A DNA stretch of 32,268 bases from Cyanophora paradoxa. Its lineage: Eukaryota > Glaucocystophyceae > Cyanophorales > Cyanophoraceae. The notes under the pieces are model-generated. The model did no database searches and was not told the DNA's origin. It worked only from the letters and a program-made list of their open reading frames with translations. Position numbers and translations under genes: made by a program. Positions 18,321-26,241 of this stretch are shown here, in pieces; the stretch's first letter is position 1, and each line of letters opens with the position of its first letter. The stretch is from assembly GCA_004431415.1 (NCBI GenBank), contig QPMI01000006.1, positions 1 through 32,268 on the forward strand. The letters run 5' to 3'.

Positions 18321-18348
18321 TTTAATATATGTTTATAGATAAAAGAAG
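18321..18348. promoter_or_regulatory. 28-bp bidirectional promoter region between the penton-like genes
   Basis: The two ATGs at 18320 (-) and 18349 (+) are separated by only 28 AT-rich bases. The + side reads TTTATAGATAAAAGAAG before the ATG. Similar A-rich elements precede the capsid gene (GTATAATAAAAGAGA), the ATPase gene (CTTTAATAAGAAAGA), the 21661 gene (CTTATAAATATACA) and the 22423 gene (CTTTAAGAGAGAGAA). Confidence 0.6.
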
Positions 18349-19359
18349 ATGCCTGTGGATTACATTGAAGTGAGCTCTTTCAATACAATTTCGGGAGATG
18401 GACCTACTTCGAGTTTTATTGCTCGCCTCCCCAGCACATATGAATTTGTGAGAGCAGTAAGACTGGTCTCAGCAGAATTCTATAACAGCATTCCCATGGT
18501 GAGTGGTGAAACCAAACCAGGAGATGTGACAATTGATAATGCAATCTACCTTTATTGGTCTGAATATCTTTCTGGTGCAGGAAGCACTGGTATTCCAACT
18601 GATCGACCTGCTGCTGATTATGAATCATGGAAACACATTGTGATAAGTCGCAGCACACCCATTCAAAACCACCAACAACTGGTGAATGTAATTAACTCCA
18701 AACTTGCATTGAGAGAACCAGCAGTAGCTATTCGTTGCAAATGGGATGATACACTGAAACGAGTTATATTCCATTCAACCATACCGTTTTACCTGGCTTT
18801 CTCAACCGCAATTAACCCAACCCAGGCACAAATTCAGAGATTTTTGAGTTCTGCTCGACTGCTTGGTCTTGATCCTGGGAGATATGGTAACACACCAATC
18901 CAATCACAGGTGTACAATACTCTTACTGATGGTATCTTCACTGGGTCGATGGTGCATGGTATTATATCTTCATTTGAACCTGAAAAGACCAGGGATAGTG
19001 TTCTGTTTGTGAGAGTAAAGGAGCTGGGTGATCTTGTGCAATGTGGTGATGGTCTCCTCACTGGATATTTCCACAAAATCGTGGTTCCTGATAAAGATTA
19101 TGGTGAGCATGTCGTTTATAATTCGACAGAAGCCCATCCGATTTATAAATACTATAACAAGAATCTGGGACTCTCCACATTTTCGGTTGATATTGTGAAT
19201 GCGATTAATGAACCAATTGATTTCGAGGGTCAACCTGTGCACCTCACCTTCGAAATTCGATATGGTGATGAACCTGCTGGTGATCCTGTGTACGAATACT
19301 TCAAGAGGAGAATGGCGGAAACCCATCCATCTTATCCTGTAATTGCGAATTTTGCGTAA
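18349..19359 (+). CDS. Minor capsid (penton-like) protein 2
   Basis: This protein has 336 residues, with ATG at 18349 (MPVDYIEVSSFNTISGDG). Its opening matches the layout of the divergent 17388-18320 gene. A short strand and a polar turn are followed by SSFIARLPSTYEFVRAVRL and SAEFYNSIPMV, against SYKVSLTTP and AEIPNSIYNSI in the other. This suggests two related but diverged vertex or cement proteins. The C-terminal part (VDIVNAINEPIDFEGQ, VHLTFEIRYGDEP) resembles the end of the first (VIRELTVEFRDYYGDLVDM) as well. It lies 54 bp upstream of the major capsid gene on the same strand. The exact capsid role is inferred. Confidence 0.62.
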   Translation: MPVDYIEVSSFNTISGDGPTSSFIARLPSTYEFVRAVRLVSAEFYNSIPMVSGETKPGDVTIDNAIYLYWSEYLSGAGSTGIPTDRPAADYESWKHIVISRSTPIQNHQQLVNVINSKLALREPAVAIRCKWDDTLKRVIFHSTIPFYLAFSTAINPTQAQIQRFLSSARLLGLDPGRYGNTPIQSQVYNTLTDGIFTGSMVHGIISSFEPEKTRDSVLFVRVKELGDLVQCGDGLLTGYFHKIVVPDKDYGEHVVYNSTEAHPIYKYYNKNLGLSTFSVDIVNAINEPIDFEGQPVHLTFEIRYGDEPAGDPVYEYFKRRMAETHPSYPVIANFA

Positions 19360-19413
19360 AATCAAGGATCATTGGTGAATTTTTTATGTTGCAGTATAAT
19401 AAAAGAGATAATC

Positions 19414-20787
19414 ATGGATATTACTTCGACCCTCCAACGTCTTTCTCTGAAAGAAGCTCTAACAACCCCGGAAGAAGCCAAGGCGTTCTTCTTGGACAAC
19501 TCTCTCATGCTTGGTCTTGAATCCAAGTCGAAGCCAGTTCTTGTTGTTGTGAACCCAAGCAACACTTTCGAGAATAATGCTGGAAATCGCATTTCTTTCA
19601 AGCTCCCTCGCTACAATTTCTGTGGAAAACTCGAACTTGCGTTTGACCTTCCAGCTGTCACTTTTGCTGGTGATACCGACCTTGTTCGCAATGGATACGT
19701 TCGCCCAGTTGGTGCTCTTGTCTCTCGACTTGAAATCACCTATGGATCTTACACCTTCCATGTGCCTTCTGATTTCCTTGCTCATTTCCCTCTTATCTAT
19801 TACAGTGAGGATCAACTCGCCAAGAAGAAGCGTTCAATGGGAATGGTTCATGGTATCCCTGCCCATGGAACCAACCGACTTGGTGGGTCATTTTTCACTG
19901 AAATCCCAGTCCCATGGCTAAACCACTACCTACCTCTTGGTGCTCTCTCAGGAGAAATGGTGGTAACTGTCTGGTTCAAGGATGCTGGAAAGGGTTATGT
20001 TGAGACTTCTTATGGTGGTCGTGCTCTTCCTGTTGTTGGTGGAACAGCTGCTGATAAGACAGAGGATGATGGACTTGGTGCTACTGCTAATGCTACTCTT
20101 GCCCATGTTGGTCAACAAATCACCACTTTTGGAATTGGTGCAACAACAACCCCCGAAATTAAAGTCACTTCTCCTCGTCTTTACATGCATGCTATTAATG
20201 TTTCTGATGAACTGTTTGCTACTGTCATTGAGAAGGTGAAGACCACTGGTATGGCTATTCCTGCTCTGGATATTGGTTTTGTTGACAGTGTCAATTTTGC
20301 TGCAAAAGGAAATGCTCAACCAAATCGTATTAACCTGTCACAGATCTCTGGTCTTGTCTATGGTCTTCTTGTTTCAGTTCGTGATGCCGCAGGTATTGAT
20401 GGTTTCAATGGTTCCCACAGTGTCCTAAAAACGCATGCTAACTCAAAAGACATCACTTTCACTGTTGAAATTAATGGTCAACGTCTCTATGCTACTGAGC
20501 CCATCCCTCTTCTCAAAGGTGCCGAATTAATTGCGGATGCCTTCAAGTGCTCAAATATGGACAAGGTTGCAGACAAATATGTCCTCAGTGGTCTACCATT
20601 CTGTGTTGATGGAGAGAAAGCGATTCGCAACATTGCCCAGTCTGGCTATGTTGATCTCACGAACTCCTCCTCCTCTTTCCTCACTCTATACATGCCTTCT
20701 GACCAGACAATCACTGTTAATGTTCGTGCTCTCATGCACAGTTTCATTATAGTCGATAAGGACGGCCTGAGGCGAATCAATCTGTAA
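19414..20787 (+). CDS. Major capsid protein, double jelly-roll type
   Basis: This protein has 457 residues from the ATG at 19414 (MDITSTLQRLSLKEA). The frame is open upstream, but only non-ATG codons precede, and a TATA-like GTATAATAAAAGAGA lies just before this ATG. The sequence is strand-rich, with features seen in Polinton/virophage capsids: ISFKLPRYNFCGKLELAF near the start, ALVSRLEITYGSYTFHV, and the central segment IPVPWLNHYLPLGALSG, which resembles the 'IPLPF.....ALPL.AL' turn of double jelly-roll capsids. The end, LYMPSDQTITVNVRALMHS, is typical of a closing beta strand. It would form the trimeric capsomers of an icosahedral shell. Position between penton-like genes and the packaging ATPase supports the call. 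It is shorter than Polinton capsids, usually around 600 residues. Confidence 0.78.
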   Translation: MDITSTLQRLSLKEALTTPEEAKAFFLDNSLMLGLESKSKPVLVVVNPSNTFENNAGNRISFKLPRYNFCGKLELAFDLPAVTFAGDTDLVRNGYVRPVGALVSRLEITYGSYTFHVPSDFLAHFPLIYYSEDQLAKKKRSMGMVHGIPAHGTNRLGGSFFTEIPVPWLNHYLPLGALSGEMVVTVWFKDAGKGYVETSYGGRALPVVGGTAADKTEDDGLGATANATLAHVGQQITTFGIGATTTPEIKVTSPRLYMHAINVSDELFATVIEKVKTTGMAIPALDIGFVDSVNFAAKGNAQPNRINLSQISGLVYGLLVSVRDAAGIDGFNGSHSVLKTHANSKDITFTVEINGQRLYATEPIPLLKGAELIADAFKCSNMDKVADKYVLSGLPFCVDGEKAIRNIAQSGYVDLTNSSSSFLTLYMPSDQTITVNVRALMHSFIIVDKDGLRRINL

Positions 20788-20849
20788 AACCATTATCAGT
20801 AACGTTTCGTTATTTTTATCTATCTTTAATAAGAAAGATCTACAAAGCC

Positions 20850-21632
20850 ATGAACGATTTAGAGGAGTTTAATGCAGGTGAAATGATTAACCCACCATTT
20901 CGTGCTCTTTTCATAGGAAAGTCTGCAACAGGTAAGTCAGAATGTGTGAAATATTGGTTGAAACAGCTGCATGATGCGAAAAAGATTGATACTGTTCTTG
21001 TTGTGAGTGGGACGTCCTTCAATCATTTCTGGGATGCAGTTGCAACATTGCAACTCGGTAAATGGGATGCTGCTTATATTTCCAAATTACTGGATGAAAG
21101 GCAGGAGAAAATCGAAAAAGGGGAACCTGTGAATCAAATGTGTATTGTCCTTGATGATTTAATAGATAATGAGTTAGTCGATTTAACTCGCGATAAAATT
21201 GTTGGCTCTGTTTTCAATAGGGGGCGCCATGCGATGGTGTCCTGTGTCTGCATAACTCAGAAATTGCGTAAGGTTTCTTCAACAATTCGAGTAAATTCGG
21301 ATTATGCTGTGTTTCTGAGTGCTGCTAATCGCAAAGAACTCGAAGCCATTGAAGAGGAGTACAATATCATGCGAAACAAGGACGATTTCTATAAGATGTT
21401 TGAGGAGTATGTACACTCCTACCAATATATTGTGTGGTCTTCTGCGAATTATTCGGTGAACTATTATGTTGATAAAGCGGATCTGGTCAAAGATTTCGCA
21501 TTTCCTCGGTTCCACAGGAAGCCCAAAAAGAAAGAAGATGAACTACCATCTCCACAGAAAGAGGAAGCACCCAAGGAGGTAAAGAGTGGTGTTCATTCAA
21601 ACAAACTGATGCGATATAAGAGAGGATTGTAA
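20850..21632 (+). CDS. DNA-packaging ATPase, A32/FtsK-HerA type
   Basis: This protein has 260 residues, with ATG at 20850. The Walker A motif is FIGKSATGKSECVKYW (about residues 21-36) and Walker B is MCIVLDDLID (about residues 95-104), followed by a segment with the conserved glutamine, VSCVCITQK. This matches the poxvirus A32-like ATPases that pump genomic DNA into preformed capsids of Polintons, virophages and large DNA viruses. A lysine/glutamate-rich tail (PKKKEDELPSPQKEE) and MRYKRGL close the protein. It follows the major capsid gene by 62 bp on the same strand, as expected of a morphogenesis cluster. Confidence 0.9.
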   Translation: MNDLEEFNAGEMINPPFRALFIGKSATGKSECVKYWLKQLHDAKKIDTVLVVSGTSFNHFWDAVATLQLGKWDAAYISKLLDERQEKIEKGEPVNQMCIVLDDLIDNELVDLTRDKIVGSVFNRGRHAMVSCVCITQKLRKVSSTIRVNSDYAVFLSAANRKELEAIEEEYNIMRNKDDFYKMFEEYVHSYQYIVWSSANYSVNYYVDKADLVKDFAFPRFHRKPKKKEDELPSPQKEEAPKEVKSGVHSNKLMRYKRGL

Positions 21633-21660
21633 AATAATCTCTGCTTCTTATAAATATACA

Positions 21661-22395
21661 ATGCCTTCGAAACGCAAAGTTGGTGTTCCTGCTGGTGCTA
21701 TGTCATATTCTGCATCCTCTGGAACCGGTTCTATTAACACAGATCCCATGAAATTCAATGGTGTCAATGAAGTGAAAGCATCACAGCAACAGGAAGATCC
21801 CCTCAATGCTGCTTACGAAGAATCTCCCGATGATAAAGCGCCTCAAACATCCACCAGTGATCAATTGAATATTTCGCCCGAAGCCACAAAGATGAAGGCA
21901 GTTGGTGAAGGTGCTCGTCGAATTATTGGTGCTGCTGATGATAAAGGACTTGGTCTGCAAGATCTCTCACTTGCCCGCAAAGGTGAAGGTGTCTCCAAAG
22001 AATCCGACAAGGTTATTCAATCCATGGCTGGTGAGGTCACCTACAAGGTCGCACCTACACAGAATATTCACCGAATTCCCAAAGCCCAATGGGACGAAAT
22101 GACTGCGAAACTTAAAGATCTGGAAGCGAAATCGAGTGCTCTTGAACAGTATGTCTCTGAGAAGAAAGAGAGAGCGAAATTGAAGGAGATGCTGCGAAAG
22201 GAGGTGTATAGAATGGGAATTACTGGTCTCCCGGATAAGCAATTCATTGGTAAGAAAGAGACTCAAATTGATGAGCAGGCAGTTGATGAGATGAAGACCA
22301 AAACCCAGAAGGGCACCATCGAACCTGGTGCTACCAAGGCAGAGGTCGACAAAGGTGTTGCCCCAACAGTATATAAACGACGAGTTTGGCTTTAA
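21661..22395 (+). CDS. Unrecognised structural-block protein, 244 residues
   Basis: ATG at 21661 (MPSKRKVGVPAGAMSYSASS). The first 60 residues are low-complexity, serine/glycine/asparagine rich and probably disordered. The middle has short amphipathic segments (GARRIIGAADDKGLGLQDL). Residues about 140-190 (WDEMTAKLKDLEAKSSALEQ onward) are strongly heptad-like and likely coiled coil. The tail is basic (YKRRVWL). It lies 28 bp after the ATPase gene and 27 bp before the next small gene, with the same A-rich element upstream, so it is probably co-expressed late. A scaffold, core or membrane-associated minor virion protein is possible; no family is recognised. Confidence 0.6.
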   Translation: MPSKRKVGVPAGAMSYSASSGTGSINTDPMKFNGVNEVKASQQQEDPLNAAYEESPDDKAPQTSTSDQLNISPEATKMKAVGEGARRIIGAADDKGLGLQDLSLARKGEGVSKESDKVIQSMAGEVTYKVAPTQNIHRIPKAQWDEMTAKLKDLEAKSSALEQYVSEKKERAKLKEMLRKEVYRMGITGLPDKQFIGKKETQIDEQAVDEMKTKTQKGTIEPGATKAEVDKGVAPTVYKRRVWL

Positions 22396-22422
22396 TTATC
22401 TCGCTTTAAGAGAGAGAATATC

Positions 22423-22656
22423 ATGGATTTTCTGCGCAAAATCATTGAGATGTTTAATCTCCACATTGTGAGCAATTGTCACAGTGGTTGCTGTGACACC
22501 AAAGTCGAAATCGAGTTCTCAGACACTGAAAGCCATGGATCTGGTGGAAGGAGATTATCCACAGACTCGGTGGATTTCGAGGAGCATATTAAAACAGAGA
22601 CTGTGAGGCGCAGGTCTGTATCTTTCACAGATCCGAAATTAAATCTCGGTAATTAA
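22423..22656 (+). CDS. Small cysteine-bearing viral protein, 77 residues
   Basis: ATG at 22423. An amphipathic N-terminal helix (MDFLRKIIEMFNLHIV) leads to a cysteine cluster, SNCHSGCCDTK. An acidic serine-rich part and a basic RRRSVSFTDPK segment follow, possibly a phosphorylation site. The CxxxCC cluster after a hydrophobic helix could be a membrane-anchoring or acylation signal. This is inference. It directly follows the 21661 gene and shares its promoter type. Confidence 0.55.
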   Translation: MDFLRKIIEMFNLHIVSNCHSGCCDTKVEIEFSDTESHGSGGRRLSTDSVDFEEHIKTETVRRRSVSFTDPKLNLGN

Positions 22657-22662
22657 TATCGA

Positions 22663-22776
22663 ATGCTCAGTCTCTCTGAGATCTATGCTATCCTTGAAAG
22701 GAAATCCGCTGAATATGCAACAGAAGACGCAATAAAAAAGCGTAGACAGGAACTGGTCTCGATCTGCAAAAAATGA
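22663..22776 (+). CDS. Possible micro-gene, 37 residues
   Basis: An ATG at 22663 opens a short frame, MLSLSEIYAILERKSAEYAT then DAIKKRRQELVSICKK, ending at TGA 22774-22776. It is compact, highly charged and helical, and starts 6 bases after the previous stop. Its stop codon lies inside the promoter box of the next gene. It could equally be chance. Confidence 0.35.
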   Translation: MLSLSEIYAILERKSAEYATEDAIKKRRQELVSICKK

Positions 22777-22790
22777 CAAGGGATTTAAGG
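22767..22790 (+). promoter_or_regulatory. Putative early-type promoter box before the 22858 gene
   Basis: CAAAAAATGACAAGGGATTT continues into AAGG and lies 67 bases before the ATG at 22858. It matches the boxes at 17095, 23211 and 25935. Confidence 0.68.
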
Positions 22791-22857
22791 GTAAGGTGTG
22801 TTTGATTGGTGAACCCGGACAAATTATTTTCTCGTCCAAATATAAGGAACATATCAA

Positions 22858-23085
22858 ATGGAAACTGAATCTGTGGTCGAATTCGAACTTGCAATGAGCG
22901 AAATGGATCCCAATGAGAGGAAAAGGTTGTATGACCGCTTGTATTTCCAGAAACGCTATCAAGATGAGGAATTTCGTGAATTATATCGTAAAAAGGCACT
23001 GGAACGATATTATCGCAGGAAAGCTGCTGAGATGGATCCCAATAATCCAGTAAAACGCCCAGTAGGTCGTCCCAGGAAATACTGA
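22858..23085 (+). CDS. Small basic protein with a C-terminal AT-hook, 75 residues
   Basis: ATG at 22858 (METESVVEFELAMSEMDPNE). The middle is a highly charged helix (KRLYDRLYFQKRYQDEE and LYRKKALERYYRRKAAEMD). The end is PVKRPVGRPRKY, a good AT-hook: a GRP core flanked by basic residues that inserts in the minor groove of AT-rich DNA. From this it is likely a DNA-binding accessory factor. An early-type box lies upstream, and the primase-helicase gene follows after about 190 bp, so a part in replication or transcription control is plausible but not shown. Confidence 0.6.
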   Translation: METESVVEFELAMSEMDPNERKRLYDRLYFQKRYQDEEFRELYRKKALERYYRRKAAEMDPNNPVKRPVGRPRKY

Positions 23086-23210
23086 ACCGCCCCAAAGTCC
23101 CAGATATCCGCTGAATCCTTTTTGTTACCATGATCAATCGACTTTTCGATGGATCATTACCATATATCGAGCGCCAATCGGAAAACCCAAAGGTATTTAA
23201 AGGTTAGCCG

Positions 23211-23230
23211 CCAAAAAATGACAAGCGACC
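23211..23230 (+). promoter_or_regulatory. Putative early-type promoter box before the primase-helicase gene
   Basis: CCAAAAAATGACAAGCGACC lies 48 bases before the ATG at 23279. A TATA-like CATTAAGTATAAGAAG follows closer to the start. Confidence 0.68.
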
Positions 23231-23278
23231 GGAGAAATTAATTTCTCCATTAAGTATAAGAAGCCCCCGATTTTCGAA

Positions 23279-25642
23279 ATGAACGCTGCCGCCAAGAAAT
23301 CCCTGAAACGCCTTGTTGATTGGCTTCGTGAAGACGATGTCCTGTCTGAGAATCTCGTAATTCCTGTTGATCCTGATACCAAAAGACCGCTTTTCGCTCA
23401 TAAAGACGGAACCTGGACTTGGGATAAATTCGATGAAGCCCTGAAATCCGGTAAATATACTGCTTGGGGCATTCTCGCTCGTAATATCCTGGTAATCGAC
23501 TTCGACCAAGAGGAGGATTTCGCCAAATTCGAGGAGCAATTCCCTGATGATTTCGGTGGTGTCAATCCTCTTGCTAAAACCAAAAAAGGATATCATGCAT
23601 TCTTTGCCCGACCTGTTGAGTTTGATTCTTGTAAGATCTGGGATAAAGCAGGTGCATTCAAAGGAAACCCCAAGATCGACTGCAAAACGATTGCATCCAC
23701 TGGGACTGCTGGGGTAATTAATATTTGTCCCAGTCCCAACAAAACATGGATCAGAGAGCCATGGGCATCTGAGTGTGAGTTAAATGAACCTACTGCTGAG
23801 TTGCAAAAGTGGATTGTTGACAACTACGAATTCCCCAAAGGTGCACATTCTTATTTTGAGAGGTGCGCTGAGGAGAATTTGCAGAAACATATTCTTTCTA
23901 AACTGGAAGAATTCGGTTTCATCTTGCCCACAATCATCAATGAGACCAAGATGGGATACAATTTCACTGCTGAGAACAAAGGTCTGATCTGTCCCTGCTG
24001 CAAGGGAAGCCATGACTCGAACAATTGGTATATTGTTCAAGGGAAGGAGAAGGACAAATATATTGTTTCGAGTTACAGTGCAAACTGCAAAAAGCGAAGC
24101 ATCACAGTTCGTGTGAAGGAAGAGACAGATGTGAAGATCGAAAATCTGATTGATCGGTCTGCTGGATCTGATGGTGCCCATTATGATGTTGCACAGGTTG
24201 CCTATCTTGTTCTGCAAGACAAATACAAGTATTCCAACAAGACCTGGTTCAAGTTCAATGATGTATGTGGGATTTGGGAGATGGATGAAACTGGGAAGCG
24301 AATCTTTCTCTGTTTGAGCTGCAAGGTCTGTCCAGTTTATCTTCAACGTTCTGTTCAACTCGCACAGAGAGCACTTCGTGATGAAGAGAACCGCAATTCC
24401 TTGGAGGAAAGGTCAAAGATTCTGCTGGGAATTGCTAAGAGCCTCAAACAGACTACATACAGAACTGCACTTATGTCTGATCTTTCAGTTCTGTTCAGTG
24501 ACAAGACCTTTTTCGAGAGACTTGATACTGTTCCCAACATCATTGGATTTACAAATGGTGTGTTTGACCTGAACTCCATGACTTTTCGACAGGGACTCCC
24601 AGATGATATGGTGAGTAAGACTGTTGGCTACGATTACACCACAGAAATTGACCAAGAGAAAGTTGCGAAGATTAAATCCATCTATGCAGATATTATCGAA
24701 TCTGATGAAAACCGCGAATTTATGATGGGATTAATTGCCTATGCCCTGAGTGGTTTGACAGAAAATCAGAGATACACTTGCTGGACTGGAATTGGAGCAA
24801 ATGGGAAATCACTGCTCCAAGAGTTGGTGAAAGACACATTTGGTGAGTATTATGGGTCACTGGACATGACATATTGGACTAAACCCAAGAAGAGTTCGTC
24901 AGAGGCTTCCCCAGAACTCGCTTGCATTCTTGGTAAACGAATTGTTTTCAGTAATGAAGCAGAAGATGGTGATATGCTTCAACTGAACAAAATCAAACAG
25001 GTTACTGGTGGGAATGAGATGAAGGTTCGAGCTCTTTTCAAAGATCTTGTTACATTCATTCCCATGTTCCAGTTGTTCTTGTCCACAAATGACAACTTGG
25101 GAATCAGTAAACCAGATGCAGCAATTCAAAGGCGAATTATCTACTACCGATTCGAAAATGTCTTCAAGGTCGATCCTCAGCCTGGTGAGAAGAAAGCAGA
25201 CACCACTCTCATGCGCCTAATGAAGAATGATGACGATTATAAAATGGCGCATATGTCCATTCTCCTGGAAATGTGGAGAACCCATTCTCTCAATGAATTC
25301 GTCACCAAACCACCCCAGTCCATTGTTGATCAAGGTGTTGAATATTTCAATGAGAATGACAAGATTGGAGAATGGATTCGTGAGAGTTATGAACTCACCA
25401 AGAGTCAAGGGGATTTCGCCACAAGTGAGTCCATTATCAGTCACTTTAAGATAGATCACATGGGCAAATCTGATGAGAAAATCACAGAATGCACTATCTT
25501 GAAGAGACTTCGCGAAGTCTTTAATGTGAAGGCTGAGAGAAAGCGAGTCAATGGTGTTCTTGCTCGTGGCTACTTTGGGATCAAAAAGAAGCATAGTCGC
25601 AAGTTGGTGGATGACAGTGATGTTGAAGGTGGGGATGAGTAA
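23279..25642 (+). CDS. Primase-polymerase / SF3 helicase fusion
   Basis: This protein has 787 residues from the ATG at 23279 (MNAAAKKSLKRLVDWLREDD). The N-terminal archaeo-eukaryotic primase (PrimPol) domain shows ILVIDFDQEEDF (about 72-83), carrying the catalytic D-x-D pair, and KKGYHAFFARP (about 101-111), the sGxHxxF motif. A zinc-binding insertion has CPCCKGSH and a later cysteine. A D5-like segment precedes the helicase. The SF3 helicase core has Walker A GIGANGKSLLQ (about 502-512), Walker B KRIVFSNEAED (about 550-560), motif C FQLFLSTNDN (about 597-606) and a following QRRIIYYRF with the arginine finger. It would unwind and prime viral DNA. Coexistence with a protein-primed polymerase in the same element is notable. 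A promoter box lies upstream. Confidence 0.9.
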   Translation: MNAAAKKSLKRLVDWLREDDVLSENLVIPVDPDTKRPLFAHKDGTWTWDKFDEALKSGKYTAWGILARNILVIDFDQEEDFAKFEEQFPDDFGGVNPLAKTKKGYHAFFARPVEFDSCKIWDKAGAFKGNPKIDCKTIASTGTAGVINICPSPNKTWIREPWASECELNEPTAELQKWIVDNYEFPKGAHSYFERCAEENLQKHILSKLEEFGFILPTIINETKMGYNFTAENKGLICPCCKGSHDSNNWYIVQGKEKDKYIVSSYSANCKKRSITVRVKEETDVKIENLIDRSAGSDGAHYDVAQVAYLVLQDKYKYSNKTWFKFNDVCGIWEMDETGKRIFLCLSCKVCPVYLQRSVQLAQRALRDEENRNSLEERSKILLGIAKSLKQTTYRTALMSDLSVLFSDKTFFERLDTVPNIIGFTNGVFDLNSMTFRQGLPDDMVSKTVGYDYTTEIDQEKVAKIKSIYADIIESDENREFMMGLIAYALSGLTENQRYTCWTGIGANGKSLLQELVKDTFGEYYGSLDMTYWTKPKKSSSEASPELACILGKRIVFSNEAEDGDMLQLNKIKQVTGGNEMKVRALFKDLVTFIPMFQLFLSTNDNLGISKPDAAIQRRIIYYRFENVFKVDPQPGEKKADTTLMRLMKNDDDYKMAHMSILLEMWRTHSLNEFVTKPPQSIVDQGVEYFNENDKIGEWIRESYELTKSQGDFATSESIISHFKIDHMGKSDEKITECTILKRLREVFNVKAERKRVNGVLARGYFGIKKKHSRKLVDDSDVEGGDE

Positions 25643-25729
25643 ACAAAACAGAATCGATTCTAATACTGATTTAATTTCTTATTTTTTAAAAACTTACTGT
25701 AAATGGTTTGTGTGACAGCTGTGACACCT

Positions 25730-25853
25730 TTTTAATTGAGTGTGACGCCTGTGACGCCTGTGACGCCTGCTTTCAAACTTTTTAAAATTTCAAAAATCTA
25801 CAAACCTCTGAAAACAGGTGTCACAGGCGTCACAGGCGTCACACCCAATTAAC
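25730..25853. repeat. Long GTGACGCC palindrome, copy 3, inverted
   Basis: Left arm TTAATTGAGTGTGACGCC with two more GTGACGCCT units; right arm with GGTGTCAC, AGGCGTCAC, AGGCGTCAC and ACCCAATTAA. The loop is the reverse complement of the loops of copies 1 and 2 (for example CTTTCAAACTTTTTAAAATT here against AATTTTAAAAAGTTTGAAAG there). The whole unit is therefore inserted in the opposite direction, and not just its symmetrical arms. Confidence 0.85.
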
Positions 25854-25934
25854 CACAGACGCCCCTGTGGGTCGATCACTTTCGCGAATAATAATTGGAC
25901 AATATAAAAACGTATCGAAAATCGTTGTGTTGTG

Positions 25935-25958
25935 ACAAAAATTGACTGGCGATTTAAG
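25935..25958 (+). promoter_or_regulatory. Putative early-type promoter box before the 25994 gene
   Basis: ACAAAAATTGACTGGCGATT continues into TAAG and lies 35 bases before the ATG at 25994. It differs by a few bases from the other boxes. Confidence 0.6.
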
Positions 25959-25993
25959 GGATGGTTGCGTATTTCACTTGACTAAGACAGAAA

Positions 25994-26185
25994 ATGGATT
26001 ATTTTGATGAAATTCGGCAGCAGCTTGTCGAAAAGAATGATATTGCAGAGGTGGCGGATTATATTGCAAAGATCAGAGCAGGTTATGGTAGAACCTATCA
26101 AAAGAAGCGTGTTTATGCAAGCAGACTCGACACAGTTAATGTATATGTCCCCAAAGGCACGAATGTGCGAATCATTAGAACCTGA
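25994..26185 (+). CDS. Small viral protein of unknown function, 63 residues
   Basis: ATG at 25994 (MDYFDEIRQQLVEKNDIAEV). A helical acidic first half leads to a basic centre (GYGRTYQKKRVYASRLD) and a strand-like end (TVNVYVPKGTNVRIIRT). No family is recognised. Placement between primase-helicase and polymerase, and the upstream box, suggest a replication-associated role. Protein-primed polymerases need a terminal protein, and small proteins next to the polymerase are candidates, but nothing in this sequence proves it. Confidence 0.5.
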   Translation: MDYFDEIRQQLVEKNDIAEVADYIAKIRAGYGRTYQKKRVYASRLDTVNVYVPKGTNVRIIRT

Positions 26186-26206
26186 AAAATGGGAAATGCG
26201 TTTAAA
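26183..26206 (+). promoter_or_regulatory. Degenerate promoter box before the 26242 gene
   Basis: TGAAAAATGGGAAATGCGTT resembles the AAAAAATGACAAGCGATTT box with changes. It is followed by CCTTAAAGTAAAAG immediately before the ATG at 26242. Confidence 0.4.
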
Positions 26207-26241
26207 ACGCCCCAAAATAATATGTTCCCTTAAAGTAAAAG

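Larger units (their letters stand above)
25643..25993. other. Intergenic regulatory region between primase-helicase and the next gene
   Basis: No gene is present. It holds the third GTGACGCC palindrome (25730-25853), an extra half-site (GTGTGACAGCTGTGACACC near 25709) and the promoter box at 25935. Its composition is like the 16430-16990 region, which carries the other two palindromes. Confidence 0.7.

Noticed and set aside
19372-19413. Longer N-terminus for the major capsid protein starting at TTG
   Set aside because: A non-ATG start is unlikely here, and the TATA-like element lies just before the ATG at 19414.
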